Made by a program: the position numbers and the translations under genes. The notes beneath the pieces were generated by a model. That model did not search any database. It was given only the letters and a program-made list of their open reading frames with translations, and was not told the DNA's origin. From positions 241,858 through 305,857 of the forward strand of contig NZ_FOFD01000006.1 in NCBI RefSeq assembly GCF_900110865.1: a DNA stretch of 64,000 nucleotides, read 5' to 3'. This stretch comes from Natrinema salaciae (GTDB lineage Archaea; Halobacteriota; Halobacteria; Halobacteriales; Natrialbaceae). Below, piece by piece: positions 26,966-36,211 of this stretch (its first letter is position 1; the number at the start of each line of letters is the position of its first letter).

Positions 26966-27826
26966 CTACGACCCGCCTTCGGGGCGTGAGTAGCTCGGAT
27001 CGAAGAGCTGTGCCGACATCGGTGCCGGGTCGCCGTCGGTCAGATTGTACGTCGAGAAGTCCTCGACGCCGGCCTCACGGAGGAAATCCTCGTCGTAGAC
27101 GCGGTTCCCGGTGAATTCGGCGGGGTCGCGGTTCAGGATCTCCAGGACGGTATCCGAGACGATTTCCGGCGTCCGCCAGTCGTCTTCGGTCCCCATCTCG
27201 AAGTAGCGGGTCGCGCGCGTATCGATGGCCGTCACCGGCCAGAAGGAGTTGCAGCCGATATCGTCGCTCGCCAGTTCCTGCGCTAGCGACAGCGTGACGA
27301 AGGACATCCCCATCTTCGACCAGGCGTAGGCCGACTTCCCCGGCGCGCGATCGATCTCGACCGGCGGCGCGTTCGTCAGAATCCAGGCGTCCTCCTCGAC
27401 GTCCCGGAGGTGGTCGATGAAGCCCCGCGAGACGAGGTAGGTGCCGCGCACGTTGACCTCGTTCAGGAGGTCGTACCGGTTGGCCGGAAGGTCCTCGACG
27501 CCCCCCATCTGGATCGCCGAGGCGTTGTTGATGACGATGTTGATCTCGCCCATCTCGTCGATCGCTTCCGTGACGGCCGCGTCGACGGCGTCCTCGTCGC
27601 GGACGTCCAACTGGATCGCGTGCGTGTCGACGCCTTTCTCGGCGCACTCGTCGGCCGTCCGGTGGATCGTCCCCTCGAGGTCGGAGTCCGAGTCGTCGAC
27701 CGTCTTGCCCGTCGAGACGATGTTACAGCCCTGTTCGGCGAGCGCGAGCGCGAGCGCTTTTCCGATGCCCCGCGTCGTCCCCGTAATGAATGCGGTCTGG
27801 CCGCTCAAATCCGGTTTTCGTAGCAT
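26966..27826 (-). CDS. short-chain dehydrogenase/reductase (HSDL2-like)
   Basis: 286 residues. NAD(P) motif 'TGTTRGIGKALALALA', the 'INNASAI' (NNAG-like) motif, and catalytic 'YAWSKMG' (Y-x3-K) are present. The usual catalytic Ser is not obvious ahead of Tyr ('NAPPVEIDRAPGKSAYAW'), as in hydroxysteroid dehydrogenase-like 2 proteins. Probably reduces or oxidises a lipid-derived or hydroxyacyl substrate. Soluble; single gene, divergent from the HD-domain gene. Confidence 0.86.
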   Translation of the reverse strand: MLRKPDLSGQTAFITGTTRGIGKALALALAEQGCNIVSTGKTVDDSDSDLEGTIHRTADECAEKGVDTHAIQLDVRDEDAVDAAVTEAIDEMGEINIVINNASAIQMGGVEDLPANRYDLLNEVNVRGTYLVSRGFIDHLRDVEEDAWILTNAPPVEIDRAPGKSAYAWSKMGMSFVTLSLAQELASDDIGCNSFWPVTAIDTRATRYFEMGTEDDWRTPEIVSDTVLEILNRDPAEFTGNRVYDEDFLREAGVEDFSTYNLTDGDPAPMSAQLFDPSYSRPEGGS

Positions 27827-27924
27827 CTGTGCTAGGTACTACCACCCGTCTGGTAATAATGTATTTCAAACGGCCGGACCCGCAACCGACGTTTTCAACC
27901 GCGACTGGCGCGTGCCCTCTCGCA

Positions 27925-28593
27925 ATGGCCGCCGAATTCGACGCCCTGCTCGAAGCCCTTGAGCTGAAAGACGAGCGCAGAACGGGATGGGTCCTCCGCG
28001 GGATCGAGTCGCCGGAGTCGGTCGCGGCACATACCTGGGGGATGGCGACGCTGTGCCTGTTGTACGCCGACCGCGCCGACGGAGACGTGGACCGTGAACG
28101 CGCGGTTTCGATGGCGCTGGTCCACGACCTCGCGGAGGCGCGGATCGGCGATATCGCGACTCGAGCCGACGACGCCGACCAGCGGGTGTCCGCCGACGAC
28201 AAAGCGGCCCGCGAGCGAGCGGCGATTACCGACTTGCTCGAGCCGTTCGCGGACCGCGGCCCCGACTCCGATCCCGATTCCGATCCCGATTTCGATTCCG
28301 ATTCCACCGTCGACGTCGTGGCGCTCTGGGAGGAGTACGAAGCCCGCGAGACGGCCACCGCACGGTTCGTCAAGGACATGGATCTGATCGACAACTGCCT
28401 GCAGGCGCTCAAATACGAACGCGAGAGCCGCTACGACGGCTCCGACGGGACCGACGCGTTCGCCGAGTACGAGGACCTCGACGAGTTCTTCGCGACGGCC
28501 GCCCCGCGGCTCCGGACGACGGTCGGCGAAACGCTGTTCGAGGGGATCAAAACGCGATACGAACGGGAGATCGGGCGGGAGTGTCGGTTGTAG
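27925..28593 (+). CDS. HD-domain hydrolase (YfbR/HDDC2-like, probable 5'-deoxynucleotidase)
   Basis: 222 residues from ATG 27925. HD metal-site residues are visible: 'ESVAAHTWGMATL' (His), 'ALVHDLAEARIGD' (His-Asp) and 'FVKDMDLIDNCLQALKYE' (Asp), the HDDC2/YfbR pattern of dNMP 5'-nucleotidases. A hydrophilic insert at about residues 113-130 is built from repeated Asp-Ser-Asp-Pro units. These are encoded by GATCCC/GATTCC hexamers, probably a slippage expansion in a surface loop. Confidence 0.86.
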   Translation: MAAEFDALLEALELKDERRTGWVLRGIESPESVAAHTWGMATLCLLYADRADGDVDRERAVSMALVHDLAEARIGDIATRADDADQRVSADDKAARERAAITDLLEPFADRGPDSDPDSDPDFDSDSTVDVVALWEEYEARETATARFVKDMDLIDNCLQALKYERESRYDGSDGTDAFAEYEDLDEFFATAAPRLRTTVGETLFEGIKTRYEREIGRECRL

Positions 28594-28612
28594 CGGGACC
28601 GGTCCGACCGGG

Positions 28613-29101
28613 CTACGGCTCCACCGGTGCGCCCTCGCGCACGTTCACCGCCATCCCCGTCTCGAAGTCCCGAATCGCCCCGGCGTCGAGCTGCGCCGTC
28701 CCGACCGCGAGCAACTCGCCGCGCTCGTGGACGACCAGCACCTCGTCGCCCGGCCTGATCTCGTCGCCGACCTCGAGGACGAACTTCGCGAAGACGTTCT
28801 TCTCGTCGCGGACGAACGGTTCGCTCTCGTCGTCGACCACGACGCGGTAGGCGGGCGCGGCGAGGGCGGCGTCGAGCCGCCGACCGCCCTCGAGACCGAG
28901 GGTGAACCGGCCGTCGGTGCCGAAGGAGACGATCCGGCCCGCGTCGGCGTGGACCTGCTGGGGCCGGCCCGAGGTGGTTCGTTTGACCGTCAGCGATTCG
29001 TCCGGCGGGAACAGGGCCGCGCCCGCGCCTGCGCCGAACTGGTAGTCCGCGACGGTCCGGAGCTGGGGGAGGCCCGCGCTCCCGTCTGCTGGCTCGCTCA
29101 T
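28613..29101 (-). CDS. PUA-domain protein (archaeosine transglycosylase-related)
   Basis: 162 residues. The C-terminal ~75 residues form a PUA domain with 'AKFVLEVGDEIRPGDEVLVVHERGELLAVG' (interrupted) and 'ETGMAVNVREG'. The N-terminal 'RTVADYQFGAGAGAALFPPDE' matches the C-terminal portion of archaeal tRNA-guanine transglycosylase/ArcS proteins. In haloarchaea such split PUA modules occur as separate genes. A role in tRNA modification is likely but not shown. Confidence 0.78.
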   Translation of the reverse strand: MSEPADGSAGLPQLRTVADYQFGAGAGAALFPPDESLTVKRTTSGRPQQVHADAGRIVSFGTDGRFTLGLEGGRRLDAALAAPAYRVVVDDESEPFVRDEKNVFAKFVLEVGDEIRPGDEVLVVHERGELLAVGTAQLDAGAIRDFETGMAVNVREGAPVEP

Positions 29102-29294
29102 TGGCCGGGATTCGACGTGGTGGGTCGAAAGCCCTTCGACCTGACCCCGCGGGCCGCCGCTCGAGGCGACGCAGGCGAGACGGGCCGCCCGTGCGAGCGA
29201 CTCGCCCAGCGGCCGGTTTCGTGCTGCGTGCCGGGAAGCGACCCGTTCGCCGGCGACCCGTCTGGGCGGACGAACGTGACCGAAATGGTGAACG

Positions 29295-29302
29295 TTAATA
29301 TA
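29295..29302 (+). promoter_or_regulatory. TATA box of the 58-residue membrane protein gene
   Basis: TTAATATA lies 26-33 bases before the ATG at 29328, the classical distance for a leaderless transcript starting at the start codon. Confidence 0.6.
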
Positions 29303-29327
29303 ATCGATTCAGTACTACCGACATCAC

Positions 29328-29504
29328 ATGGACGTTACGCAAATCGGTCTCGGGGTCGCCTTGCTCGTTCTCGGCACCCTGACGCTCGCCGGTCCGGCCA
29401 CGTTCGTCACGGGCCCGTTCGTCTATCTCTTGACGGGTGCGACGCTGCTCGTCACGGGGTACGCGCTGGTGATCGGTCTCTGGCAGAACCGACAGCCGAA
29501 CTAG
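29328..29504 (+). CDS. small two-helix membrane protein
   Basis: 58 residues: 'MDVTQIGLGVALLVLGTLTL' begins helix one and 'VYLLTGATLLVTGYALVIGL' forms helix two, with a Gly/Pro turn between and a polar 'WQNRQPN' tail. It is supported by a well-placed TATA box and a clean stop. Similar tiny membrane proteins are frequent in haloarchaea and mostly uncharacterised. Confidence 0.7.
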   Translation: MDVTQIGLGVALLVLGTLTLAGPATFVTGPFVYLLTGATLLVTGYALVIGLWQNRQPN

Positions 29505-29584
29505 CGCCGCCGTTCACGTCCCATCGCCGATCTCGGCATCGGGCCCGACCGACGCGGACGGTGGCCCGGTTCTGCGGCGAGGCG

Positions 29585-30082
29585 TCAGAGCAGGAACGTC
29601 TCGTGCCGGTCGCCGAGATCGAGGAACGAGTCGGACGCTTCGATGAGTTCCTCGGCCGTCGAGGACTGGAAGGCCATCACCTCGACGCGGACGCCCTCGT
29701 GGCGCAGGTGCGAACAGAGCCGCGAGAAGTCGCCGTCGCCGGTACAGAGAACGATCGTGTCGACGTGGTTCGCCAGCGTCACCGCGTCGAGGCTCATTCC
29801 GACGTCCCAGTCGGCTTTCTTCGTCCCGTCGGCGAAGGTCTTGATGTCCTTGATCTTCGGTTCGAAACCGATGTCGATCAGCGCCTCGAAGAAACTCTCC
29901 TCCTCGGGCGACTCCGCGCGGATCACGTACGCGATCGCGCGTGTAAGCTGGCGGTCCTGAACGGCCTTCTCGAGCAGCGCGGAGTAGTCGATGTTCCGGC
30001 TGTGGAGGCTCTGTGCGGTGTGGTAGAGGTTCTGGGCGTCGACGAGGACGGCGACGCGCTGACCGGGGTGAATTTCCGTCAT
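29585..30082 (-). CDS. NYN (LabA/DUF88-type) PIN-fold nuclease-like protein
   Basis: 165 residues. Conserved acidic residues of the NYN active site occur in 'VAVLVDAQNLYHTAQSL', 'GTKKADWDVGMSLDAV' and 'VLCTGDGDFSRLCSHLR'. The family is related to PIN/FLAP nucleases and is presumed to act on RNA. The first ~10 residues 'TEIHPGQRVA' are short, so no extra domain is present. No partner gene is evident; htpX follows in the same direction further right. Confidence 0.85.
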   Translation of the reverse strand: MTEIHPGQRVAVLVDAQNLYHTAQSLHSRNIDYSALLEKAVQDRQLTRAIAYVIRAESPEEESFFEALIDIGFEPKIKDIKTFADGTKKADWDVGMSLDAVTLANHVDTIVLCTGDGDFSRLCSHLRHEGVRVEVMAFQSSTAEELIEASDSFLDLGDRHETFLL

Positions 30083-30157
30083 ATACTAGGGTGTCGCGGG
30101 CACCCATAAAAAATCGCGGCGTTCGGTTCGCTCGCGTCGCCACCGGCCGACCGCCGG

Positions 30158-30982
30158 TTAGCTGCGGAGCTTCTGGATGCGCTTCTCCGTCGGCGGGTGG
30201 GTCGCGAACAGCGTCTGCAGGAGCCCCGTCTCCGAGTTGAAGATACACAGGGCGCTCACGCTGTCGTCGACCTGCGATTCGCGGCCCTGTGCACCGGTGG
30301 AGATCTTCTCGAGTGCGCGGGCGAGCGGATCGCCGCTCCCGATGTACTGGCGGGCGTCCTCGTCGGCGACGTACTCGCGGTAGCGCGAGATGGCGAGGAC
30401 GAAGATCATCACGAGCATCTGTGCGATGTTCGAGATGACCATGCCGACGATGATGCTCCCGATGTTACGCTCGCCGCCCATCATGTAGACCATGTAGGCG
30501 ACCCAGCCGACCATCATGGCGATGGAACTGCCGAGCACCATCGCGAGGACGTCGCGGTTCTTGATGTGGGCGAGTTCGTGAGCGATCACGCCCTCGAGTT
30601 CGTCGCGCTGGAGGAGTCGAATGAGCTCCGTCGAGACGACGACGACGCCGTTCCCCTTCCGACCGGTCGCGAAGGCGTTGGGGACGCCCATGTCCATGAC
30701 CATCAGTGTGGGTTTGTCGATCCCCATATCCCGGCACAGGGAGTCGGTCATCCGGTGAATATCCTGGTACTGTCCCTCTTCGGGCATCTCTTCTGCCCGT
30801 CTGGTCGCCGACCACGTCCCGATCTTGTACTGGATGACCGGCAACACGAGCAGTCCCAGTAGAACGAGGGGCCACGCACCGAAGCCGAACATCGCCAGGC
30901 CGAAGGCCCCGACGAGCATGTAGAACGCGAACAGGATCGATCCGACGACCGCCATTCGCACCTTCAATCCGAAATCTGTCAT
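30158..30982 (-). CDS. htpX: protease HtpX homologue
   Basis: 274 residues from ATG 30982. Two N-terminal membrane helices ('VVGSILFAFYMLVGAFGLAMFG', 'WPLVLLGLLVLPVIQY'), zinc motif 'VIAHELAHIKNRD', two further helices around residues 160-205, the third-ligand region 'SRYREYVADEDARQY' and C-terminal 'THPPTEKRIQKLRS'. Membrane zinc protease for quality control of membrane proteins. It is a closer match to bacterial/archaeal HtpX than the paralogue at 14.6-15.9 kb. Confidence 0.93.
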   Translation of the reverse strand: MTDFGLKVRMAVVGSILFAFYMLVGAFGLAMFGFGAWPLVLLGLLVLPVIQYKIGTWSATRRAEEMPEEGQYQDIHRMTDSLCRDMGIDKPTLMVMDMGVPNAFATGRKGNGVVVVSTELIRLLQRDELEGVIAHELAHIKNRDVLAMVLGSSIAMMVGWVAYMVYMMGGERNIGSIIVGMVISNIAQMLVMIFVLAISRYREYVADEDARQYIGSGDPLARALEKISTGAQGRESQVDDSVSALCIFNSETGLLQTLFATHPPTEKRIQKLRS

Positions 30983-31339
30983 TGGTGATTGTAAGTAACG
31001 ACTGCGGATAAATTCCGCGGAAGTGTGCGTCACGGTGTATCACAACTAGCGATCCGGTCCGATCGAAACGCAACAGATAAGTTAGTTCAGCGTTCCGTAT
31101 CGGCTATGCGCCACGCCGCTCGTCCGACCGACGGTCCCGTCGTGAGCGGCGTCTGCCCTCGTTTTTCCAAACGGAAACGTGTGTGAGTGTGCTCGAGGCG
31201 GCGTGGCATCCCGTCTCGGGGACGATCCGACCGCGCACGGCTGCAGTCCACCGACTACGACCACCGAACGGCCACCGATCGGAACCGATACACCCTACCG
31301 ATTGGGGGCCGACACACGACCCAACGACACCACCGACAC
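30983..31339. other. intergenic region, divergent promoters of htpX and the lysine operon
   Basis: About 357 bases without a credible ORF. AT-rich patches lie near the htpX start (about 30983-31000) and around 31076-31085 ('AGATAAGTTAG'). No repeat or RNA gene was noticed. Confidence 0.4.
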
Positions 31340-32263
31340 ATGACAGCTATCGACCTTTCGGGCGTCTTTCCCGCGATGTGCACGCCCTTCGACGAGGACG
31401 AACGGATCGACTTCGAAACACTGCAGGCAGACGCCAAGCGCCTCGAGGCCGCGGGCGTCGACGGGCTCGTCCCGGTCGGCTCGACCGGCGAATCGGCGAC
31501 GCTGACCCACGACGAACACGTCCGCGTCGTCGAGGCGGTCATCGAGGCCGTCGACGACGTGCCCGTCATCGCGGGCACGGGCTCGAACAACACGCGCGAG
31601 GCGCTCGAGCTCTCCGAACGCGCCGCCGAGGCGGGCGCGGACGGCCTGTTGCTCATCTCGCCGTACTACAACAAGCCCGAGCAGCGCGGGCTGGTCGAGC
31701 ACTACCGGACGATCGCGGACGCGGTCGACCTGCCCCAGATCGTCTACAACGTCCCCTCGCGGACGGGCCGAAACATCGAACCCGACACGGCCGTCGAACT
31801 CGCGAGCCACGAGAACGTCGCGGGCTTCAAGGCCGCGAGCGGCGACCTGGGACAGATCGGCGAGATCGCCGAGCGCACGACCGACGAGGACTTTGCGATC
31901 CTCTCGGGCGACGACGCGCTCACCCTGCCGGTCATCTCGGTCGGCGGAACCGGCACGATCAGCGTCGCCGCGAACATCGAACCCGAACGGACCTGTGCGA
32001 TGGTCGGCGCGGCACTCGACGGCGATTACGAACGCGCACGCAATCTCCACCACGAACTCGGACCGCTCTTCCGCGGACTCTTCGTCGAGACCAACCCGAT
32101 CCCGGTCAAGGAAGCCATGCAGATCCGCGGCTACGGCCCCGCTCGCATGCGTTCGCCGCTCACCCGACTGGCCGACGAGTACCGCGAGGGCCTCGAGGCC
32201 GTCCTCGCCGACCTCGAGCGCGACGAGACCGAGATCGCCGACGCGGCGGAGCGTGATCGATGA
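31340..32263 (+). CDS. dapA: 4-hydroxy-tetrahydrodipicolinate synthase
   Basis: 307 residues. Condenses pyruvate with aspartate semialdehyde, the first committed lysine step. 'PVGSTGESATLTHDEH' (substrate-binding GSTGE), 'ISPYYNKPEQRGLVEHY' and 'PQIVYNVPSRTG' (catalytic Tyr), and 'NVAGFKAASGD' with the Schiff-base Lys are present. Start ATG 31340 gives the normal N-terminus 'MTAIDLSGVFPAMCTPF'. First gene of the operon; its last codons overlap dapB by 4 bp. Confidence 0.96.
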   Translation: MTAIDLSGVFPAMCTPFDEDERIDFETLQADAKRLEAAGVDGLVPVGSTGESATLTHDEHVRVVEAVIEAVDDVPVIAGTGSNNTREALELSERAAEAGADGLLLISPYYNKPEQRGLVEHYRTIADAVDLPQIVYNVPSRTGRNIEPDTAVELASHENVAGFKAASGDLGQIGEIAERTTDEDFAILSGDDALTLPVISVGGTGTISVAANIEPERTCAMVGAALDGDYERARNLHHELGPLFRGLFVETNPIPVKEAMQIRGYGPARMRSPLTRLADEYREGLEAVLADLERDETEIADAAERDR

Positions 32264-33027
32264 CCGTCCGGCTCGGCGTCACGGGAGCGACCGGTCGCAT
32301 GGGCCGAGCGGTACTGAGCGCCGCGACGGGGCGCGAGGACTGCGAAGTCGTCTTCGCCGTCAACCGGGACCCCGACGGCGAGAGCGTCGAGGGCATCGAT
32401 ATCGAGTCGGCAGCCGCGTTCGATTCGCTGGTCGCCGACCGCGAGCCGACCGCCGTGATCGACTTCACCGGTCCGGAGTCCGCGGCCAACTACGCGCGGA
32501 CCTGCGCCGACGCGGGCGTCGCGTTCGTCACCGGGACGACCGGGTTCGACGACGACGCGTACGCGGATCTCGAGGCGGCCAGCGAGGAGACCGCGGTGCT
32601 CCACGCGCCGAACTTCGCCCGCGGCGTGCAGGCGCTGGTCAACGTCGTCGGCGAGGCGGTCCGGAACCTGCAGGGATACGACGTCGAACTCGTCGAGACC
32701 CACCACAACGGAAAGCGCGACGCCCCGAGCGGGACCGCGAACCGCCTGCTCGAGGAGATCGAAGCCAACGGAGACTTCGGCGAGCGCACGCACGGCCGCG
32801 AGGGCGAGGCCCCGCGCGAGGCGGGCGAGATCGGGGTCCACGCGCTGCGCGCGGGCGACATCACGGGTGAACACGAGATCGTTCTCGCGGGCAACCACGA
32901 GGAGGTTCGTCTCACCCACCGCGCCGAGGATCGCGGCGTGTTCGCCGCGGGCGCGGTCGACGCGGCGGTCTGGATCGCTGGACAAAAGGCGGGCTGGTAC
33001 GACTTTGCGGACGTGATCGACGCATGA
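32260..33027 (+). CDS. dapB: 4-hydroxy-tetrahydrodipicolinate reductase
   Basis: 255 residues. NAD(P) motif 'GVTGATGRMGRAV' at the start, 'VDTVIDFTGPES'-type segment 'TAVIDFTGPESA', the catalytic 'ELVETHHNGKRDAPSGTA' (His-His and Lys) and 'AGDITGEHEIVLAGNHEEV'. Reduces the DapA product with NAD(P)H. Its ATGA overlaps the stop of dapA and its own stop overlaps the dapD start, indicating translational coupling. Confidence 0.96.
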   Translation: MTVRLGVTGATGRMGRAVLSAATGREDCEVVFAVNRDPDGESVEGIDIESAAAFDSLVADREPTAVIDFTGPESAANYARTCADAGVAFVTGTTGFDDDAYADLEAASEETAVLHAPNFARGVQALVNVVGEAVRNLQGYDVELVETHHNGKRDAPSGTANRLLEEIEANGDFGERTHGREGEAPREAGEIGVHALRAGDITGEHEIVLAGNHEEVRLTHRAEDRGVFAAGAVDAAVWIAGQKAGWYDFADVIDA

Positions 33028-33860
33028 GCGCACTCGAGACCGAGATCGACGAGCTGTGGGAGCGCAAACGGAGCGGCGAGGTCAGCGCCGAGACCGCCGG
33101 CGAGGACGAATACGCGACGCTTTCCGCCTTCCTCGACGCCCTCGAGGACGGTGAGATCCGCGCCGCCGAGAAGTCCGGCGGCGAGTGGGAGGCCAACGAG
33201 TGGGTCAAGCAGGGCATCCTGCTCAACTTCGGCCTGCGCGCGACCGAGCCCCGCGAGTACGGCGGCGTCACGTACAACGACGTCCTCCCGCTGGCTGACT
33301 CGAGCGAGTACGGCGACCGAGGGAGCCGCAACACGCCGGACGGGACGGTCGTCCGCCGCGGCGCGAACATCGGCGCGGACTGCATCCTGATGAGCCCCGC
33401 GTTCGTCAACGTCGGCGCTCGCGTCGGCGACGGCACGCTCGTCGACTCCTGTGACACCGTCGGGTCGTGCGCCCAGATCGGTGACAACGTCAAACTCGGC
33501 GCGAACACCCTCATCGGCGGCGTGCTCGAGCCGGTCGAGGACGCGCCTGTCATCGTCGAGGACAACGTTTCGCTCGGCGCGGGCTGTCGCGTCACGAGCG
33601 GGTTCGTCGTCGGCGAGAACAGCGTCGTCGGCGAGAACACGCTGCTGACGCCGCGCATTCCGGTCTACGACCTCGTCGAAGAGGAGGTCCTCTACGGCGA
33701 ACTGCCCGCCGATCGGCGCGCGTTCACCCGCTTCGTCGAGTCCTCGATCAGCGATCACGACCTCTTCGACGGCGGCGCGTACAAGCCCGCCGTCGTCGCG
33801 ACGGATCTGCAGACGGAGACGCTCGAGGCGACCGAGCGCGAGGACGCGCTTCGCGAATAA
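33024..33860 (+). CDS. dapD: tetrahydrodipicolinate N-succinyltransferase
   Basis: 278 residues. N-terminal helical domain, then a left-handed beta-helix of hexapeptide repeats around residues 110-215 ('GANIGADCILMSPAFVNVGARVG', 'GSCAQIGDNVKLGANTLIGGV' shown in parts). The motif 'VLPLADSSEYGDRGSRNTPDG' is usual for DapD. Transfers succinyl from succinyl-CoA, placing this pathway in the succinylase branch. Starts within the last codons of dapB (ATGA). Confidence 0.94.
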   Translation: MSALETEIDELWERKRSGEVSAETAGEDEYATLSAFLDALEDGEIRAAEKSGGEWEANEWVKQGILLNFGLRATEPREYGGVTYNDVLPLADSSEYGDRGSRNTPDGTVVRRGANIGADCILMSPAFVNVGARVGDGTLVDSCDTVGSCAQIGDNVKLGANTLIGGVLEPVEDAPVIVEDNVSLGAGCRVTSGFVVGENSVVGENTLLTPRIPVYDLVEEEVLYGELPADRRAFTRFVESSISDHDLFDGGAYKPAVVATDLQTETLEATEREDALRE

Positions 33861-33987
33861 TCGTCGGTCGGCGTCGCTGTTCTTCGGTCGGCCGGTTCAC
33901 CGTACCGACTCCGCTGCCGACGGGACCGAGAAGCGTACTCGATTCCCGACCGGAACCCAAACCTTGAATTCTCACCCTCCCCTGGAC

Positions 33988-35376
33988 ATGACAATGACTG
34001 ACGCTGCGGCATCGGTGCCCGTCCGCCGCCTCTCCGACTGGGACGCGGCCGAACTACGGACGCTCGTCGACGAGTACGGCTCGCCGCTGTACGTGCTCGA
34101 CCTCGACCGGGTCGGGGAGAACTACCGACGACTCGAGGCCGCGTTTCCCGACGCCGACGTCATGTACGCGGTGAAGGCGAACGCCCTGGACGACGTCCTC
34201 GCGGCGCTACTCGAGTGCGGAGCGGGGCTCGAGTGTGCCTCCGCCGGGGAAGTCCAGCGGGCGCTCGAGGCGGGCGCGTCGGGCGCGGACGTTCACTACA
34301 CGGCGGTCAATCCGCCGGACCGAGATCTCGACTGGGTCGTCGACGCCTGGGCGGCGCATCCGGCGCTGACGGTCACCGCCGGCTCCGCGGACACGATCGA
34401 CCGCCTCGCCGACCGCGGCTACGACGGCCGGCTCTGTCTCCGCGTGAATCCGGGGATCGGCGCGGGCCACCACGAGAAGGTGCGAACGGGTGCCGCCGCG
34501 AAGTTCGGCGTTCCGGCCGAGCGCGCCGTCGACGTGCTCGCGGACGCCGCCGACCGCGGCTTCGACGTCGTCGGGATCCACGCCCACGTCGGCTCCGGCG
34601 TCTCGAGCGATCAGCTCGACGCCCACCGGGAGTTCGTCGCGCGGATGGGCGACCTCGCGAGGGACGTGAACGAGGCGCTACGCGCCTCGAACGGCCGAAC
34701 GGGGAGCGAGGCTGCGGACGGCCTCGAGTTCGTCGACGTCGGCGGCGGCTTCGGCGTCCCGTACCGCGAGGACGAGGCGCCGCTGGACCTCGAGTCGGTC
34801 GCGGCGGCGACCCGCGACGCGCTCGGCGCGGTCGACGCGCGGCTGACGATCGAGCCCGGCCGCTACTTCGTCGCGGACGCGGGTGTGCTCCTCACCGACG
34901 TGAACACCGTCAAGGACGCCCGCGAGACGACCGTCGTCGGCGTCGACGCGGGGATGACGACGCTGATCCGGCCGGCGATGTACGACGCGTACCATCCGAT
35001 CCGGAACCTGACGGCCGACGGAGATGCCGCCGCGGGCGGCGCGGACGGCCGCGAGATCGTTCCCCAGACCGTCGCCGGCCCCATCTGCGAGAGCGGCGAC
35101 GTTTTCTGTACCGACCGCGAACTCCCGCGAAGCGAACGCGGCGATCTGCTCGCGATCGGCAACGCGGGAGCCTACGGCTACGAGATGGCGACCCAGTACA
35201 ACTCCCGACCCCGACCCGCGTCCGTCGTCCTCGAGGACGGCGACGTTCGACTCGCTCGCCGCCGCGAGACGGTCGACGACGTGACGCGGGTGCAACGCGA
35301 GGCCGGCACCGTCTCGCCGACGGACCGAAAGACCGACCACCACCGAACGAGCGATACCGACACCGACGAACGATAG
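33988..35376 (+). CDS. lysA: diaminopimelate decarboxylase
   Basis: 462 residues. PLP-dependent fold type III: 'DVMYAVKANALDDVLAALLECGAG' contains the PLP Lys, 'GIHAHVGSGVSS' is the HxGS motif, 'EFVDVGGGFGVPY' the glycine loop, 'TIEPGRYFVADAG' the EPGR motif, and 'GPICESGDVF' the substrate-binding CESxD. Decarboxylates meso-DAP to lysine. Start ATG 33988 (a second ATG at 33994). It follows dapD by 127 bp and precedes dapF by 4 bp. The C-terminus has a polar His/Thr/Asp-rich extension. Confidence 0.96.
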   Translation: MTMTDAAASVPVRRLSDWDAAELRTLVDEYGSPLYVLDLDRVGENYRRLEAAFPDADVMYAVKANALDDVLAALLECGAGLECASAGEVQRALEAGASGADVHYTAVNPPDRDLDWVVDAWAAHPALTVTAGSADTIDRLADRGYDGRLCLRVNPGIGAGHHEKVRTGAAAKFGVPAERAVDVLADAADRGFDVVGIHAHVGSGVSSDQLDAHREFVARMGDLARDVNEALRASNGRTGSEAADGLEFVDVGGGFGVPYREDEAPLDLESVAAATRDALGAVDARLTIEPGRYFVADAGVLLTDVNTVKDARETTVVGVDAGMTTLIRPAMYDAYHPIRNLTADGDAAAGGADGREIVPQTVAGPICESGDVFCTDRELPRSERGDLLAIGNAGAYGYEMATQYNSRPRPASVVLEDGDVRLARRRETVDDVTRVQREAGTVSPTDRKTDHHRTSDTDTDER

Positions 35377-35380
35377 CACG

Positions 35381-36211
35381 ATGACTGTCCCATTCCAGAA
35401 GTACCACGGCACCGGCAACGACTTTCTCATTATCCACGCGGACGAACACGTCCCCGATCGGGGCGAACTCGCCGAGCGCGAGTGCGACCGAACCGACGGC
35501 GTCGGTGCCGACGGGATCCTCTTTCTCGCCCTCGAGGAGACGTTCGATCCCCCGCGCGTCGTGATGACGCTGGTCCAGCCCGACGGCGAGACGGCACCCA
35601 TGTGCGGCAACGGCGCTCGCTGCGCCGCCGAGTGGGCGATGGACCGAACGGGGACCGACAGCGTGATGATCGACACACAGGCGGGCACCCTGCGCGCCGA
35701 CCGCGACGGCGAGGACGTCGTCGTCGAGATGACCGACCTCACGTTCGATCCGGACGCGATTCCGGTCGACGCCGACGAGCCGGTTCTCCGCGAGGAGATC
35801 GAGGGGCTCGAGGTCTCGGTCGTCAACACCGGCGTCCCCCACGCCGTGAGCTTCGTCGACGACGTCGACGACGTGGCCCTCGAGGAGGTCGCACCGCCGG
35901 TTCGCCACGCGGACGTCTTCCCGAAGGGAACGAACGTCTGCGTGGCGAGTCCCGACGGCTCGGGCGGGTTCCGACAGCGCACCTACGAGCGTGGCGTCGA
36001 GGGCGAAACCGAGTCCTGCGGGACCGGCGCGGTCGCCATCGCCGTCACGGCGCGACGGCTCGGGCTCACCGACGCCGATCCGGTCGACGTCAGCCCGCCG
36101 GGGGGCGACCTGCGAGTGAGTTTCAACGACCGCGGGCGGCCGACGCTCGCGGGCCCCGTCGAACACGAATTCGACGGCGAGGTGGCAGTCGAGCCGCCGG
36201 TCGAGCCGTGA
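35381..36211 (+). CDS. dapF: diaminopimelate epimerase
   Basis: 276 residues. Both catalytic cysteines are present: 'MCGNGARCAAEW' and 'ESCGTGAVAIAV'. The N-terminal 'KYHGTGNDFLII' is the family signature. Converts LL-DAP to meso-DAP. Starts 4 bp after the lysA stop and ends overlapping the GTG start of dapE (GTGA). Confidence 0.96.
   Translation: MTVPFQKYHGTGNDFLIIHADEHVPDRGELAERECDRTDGVGADGILFLALEETFDPPRVVMTLVQPDGETAPMCGNGARCAAEWAMDRTGTDSVMIDTQAGTLRADRDGEDVVVEMTDLTFDPDAIPVDADEPVLREEIEGLEVSVVNTGVPHAVSFVDDVDDVALEEVAPPVRHADVFPKGTNVCVASPDGSGGFRQRTYERGVEGETESCGTGAVAIAVTARRLGLTDADPVDVSPPGGDLRVSFNDRGRPTLAGPVEHEFDGEVAVEPPVEP

Noticed and set aside
28265..28312. GATYCC tract as origin iterons
   Set aside because: It is in-frame within an HD hydrolase gene and recurs in another coding region; no Orc/Cdc6 gene is nearby.
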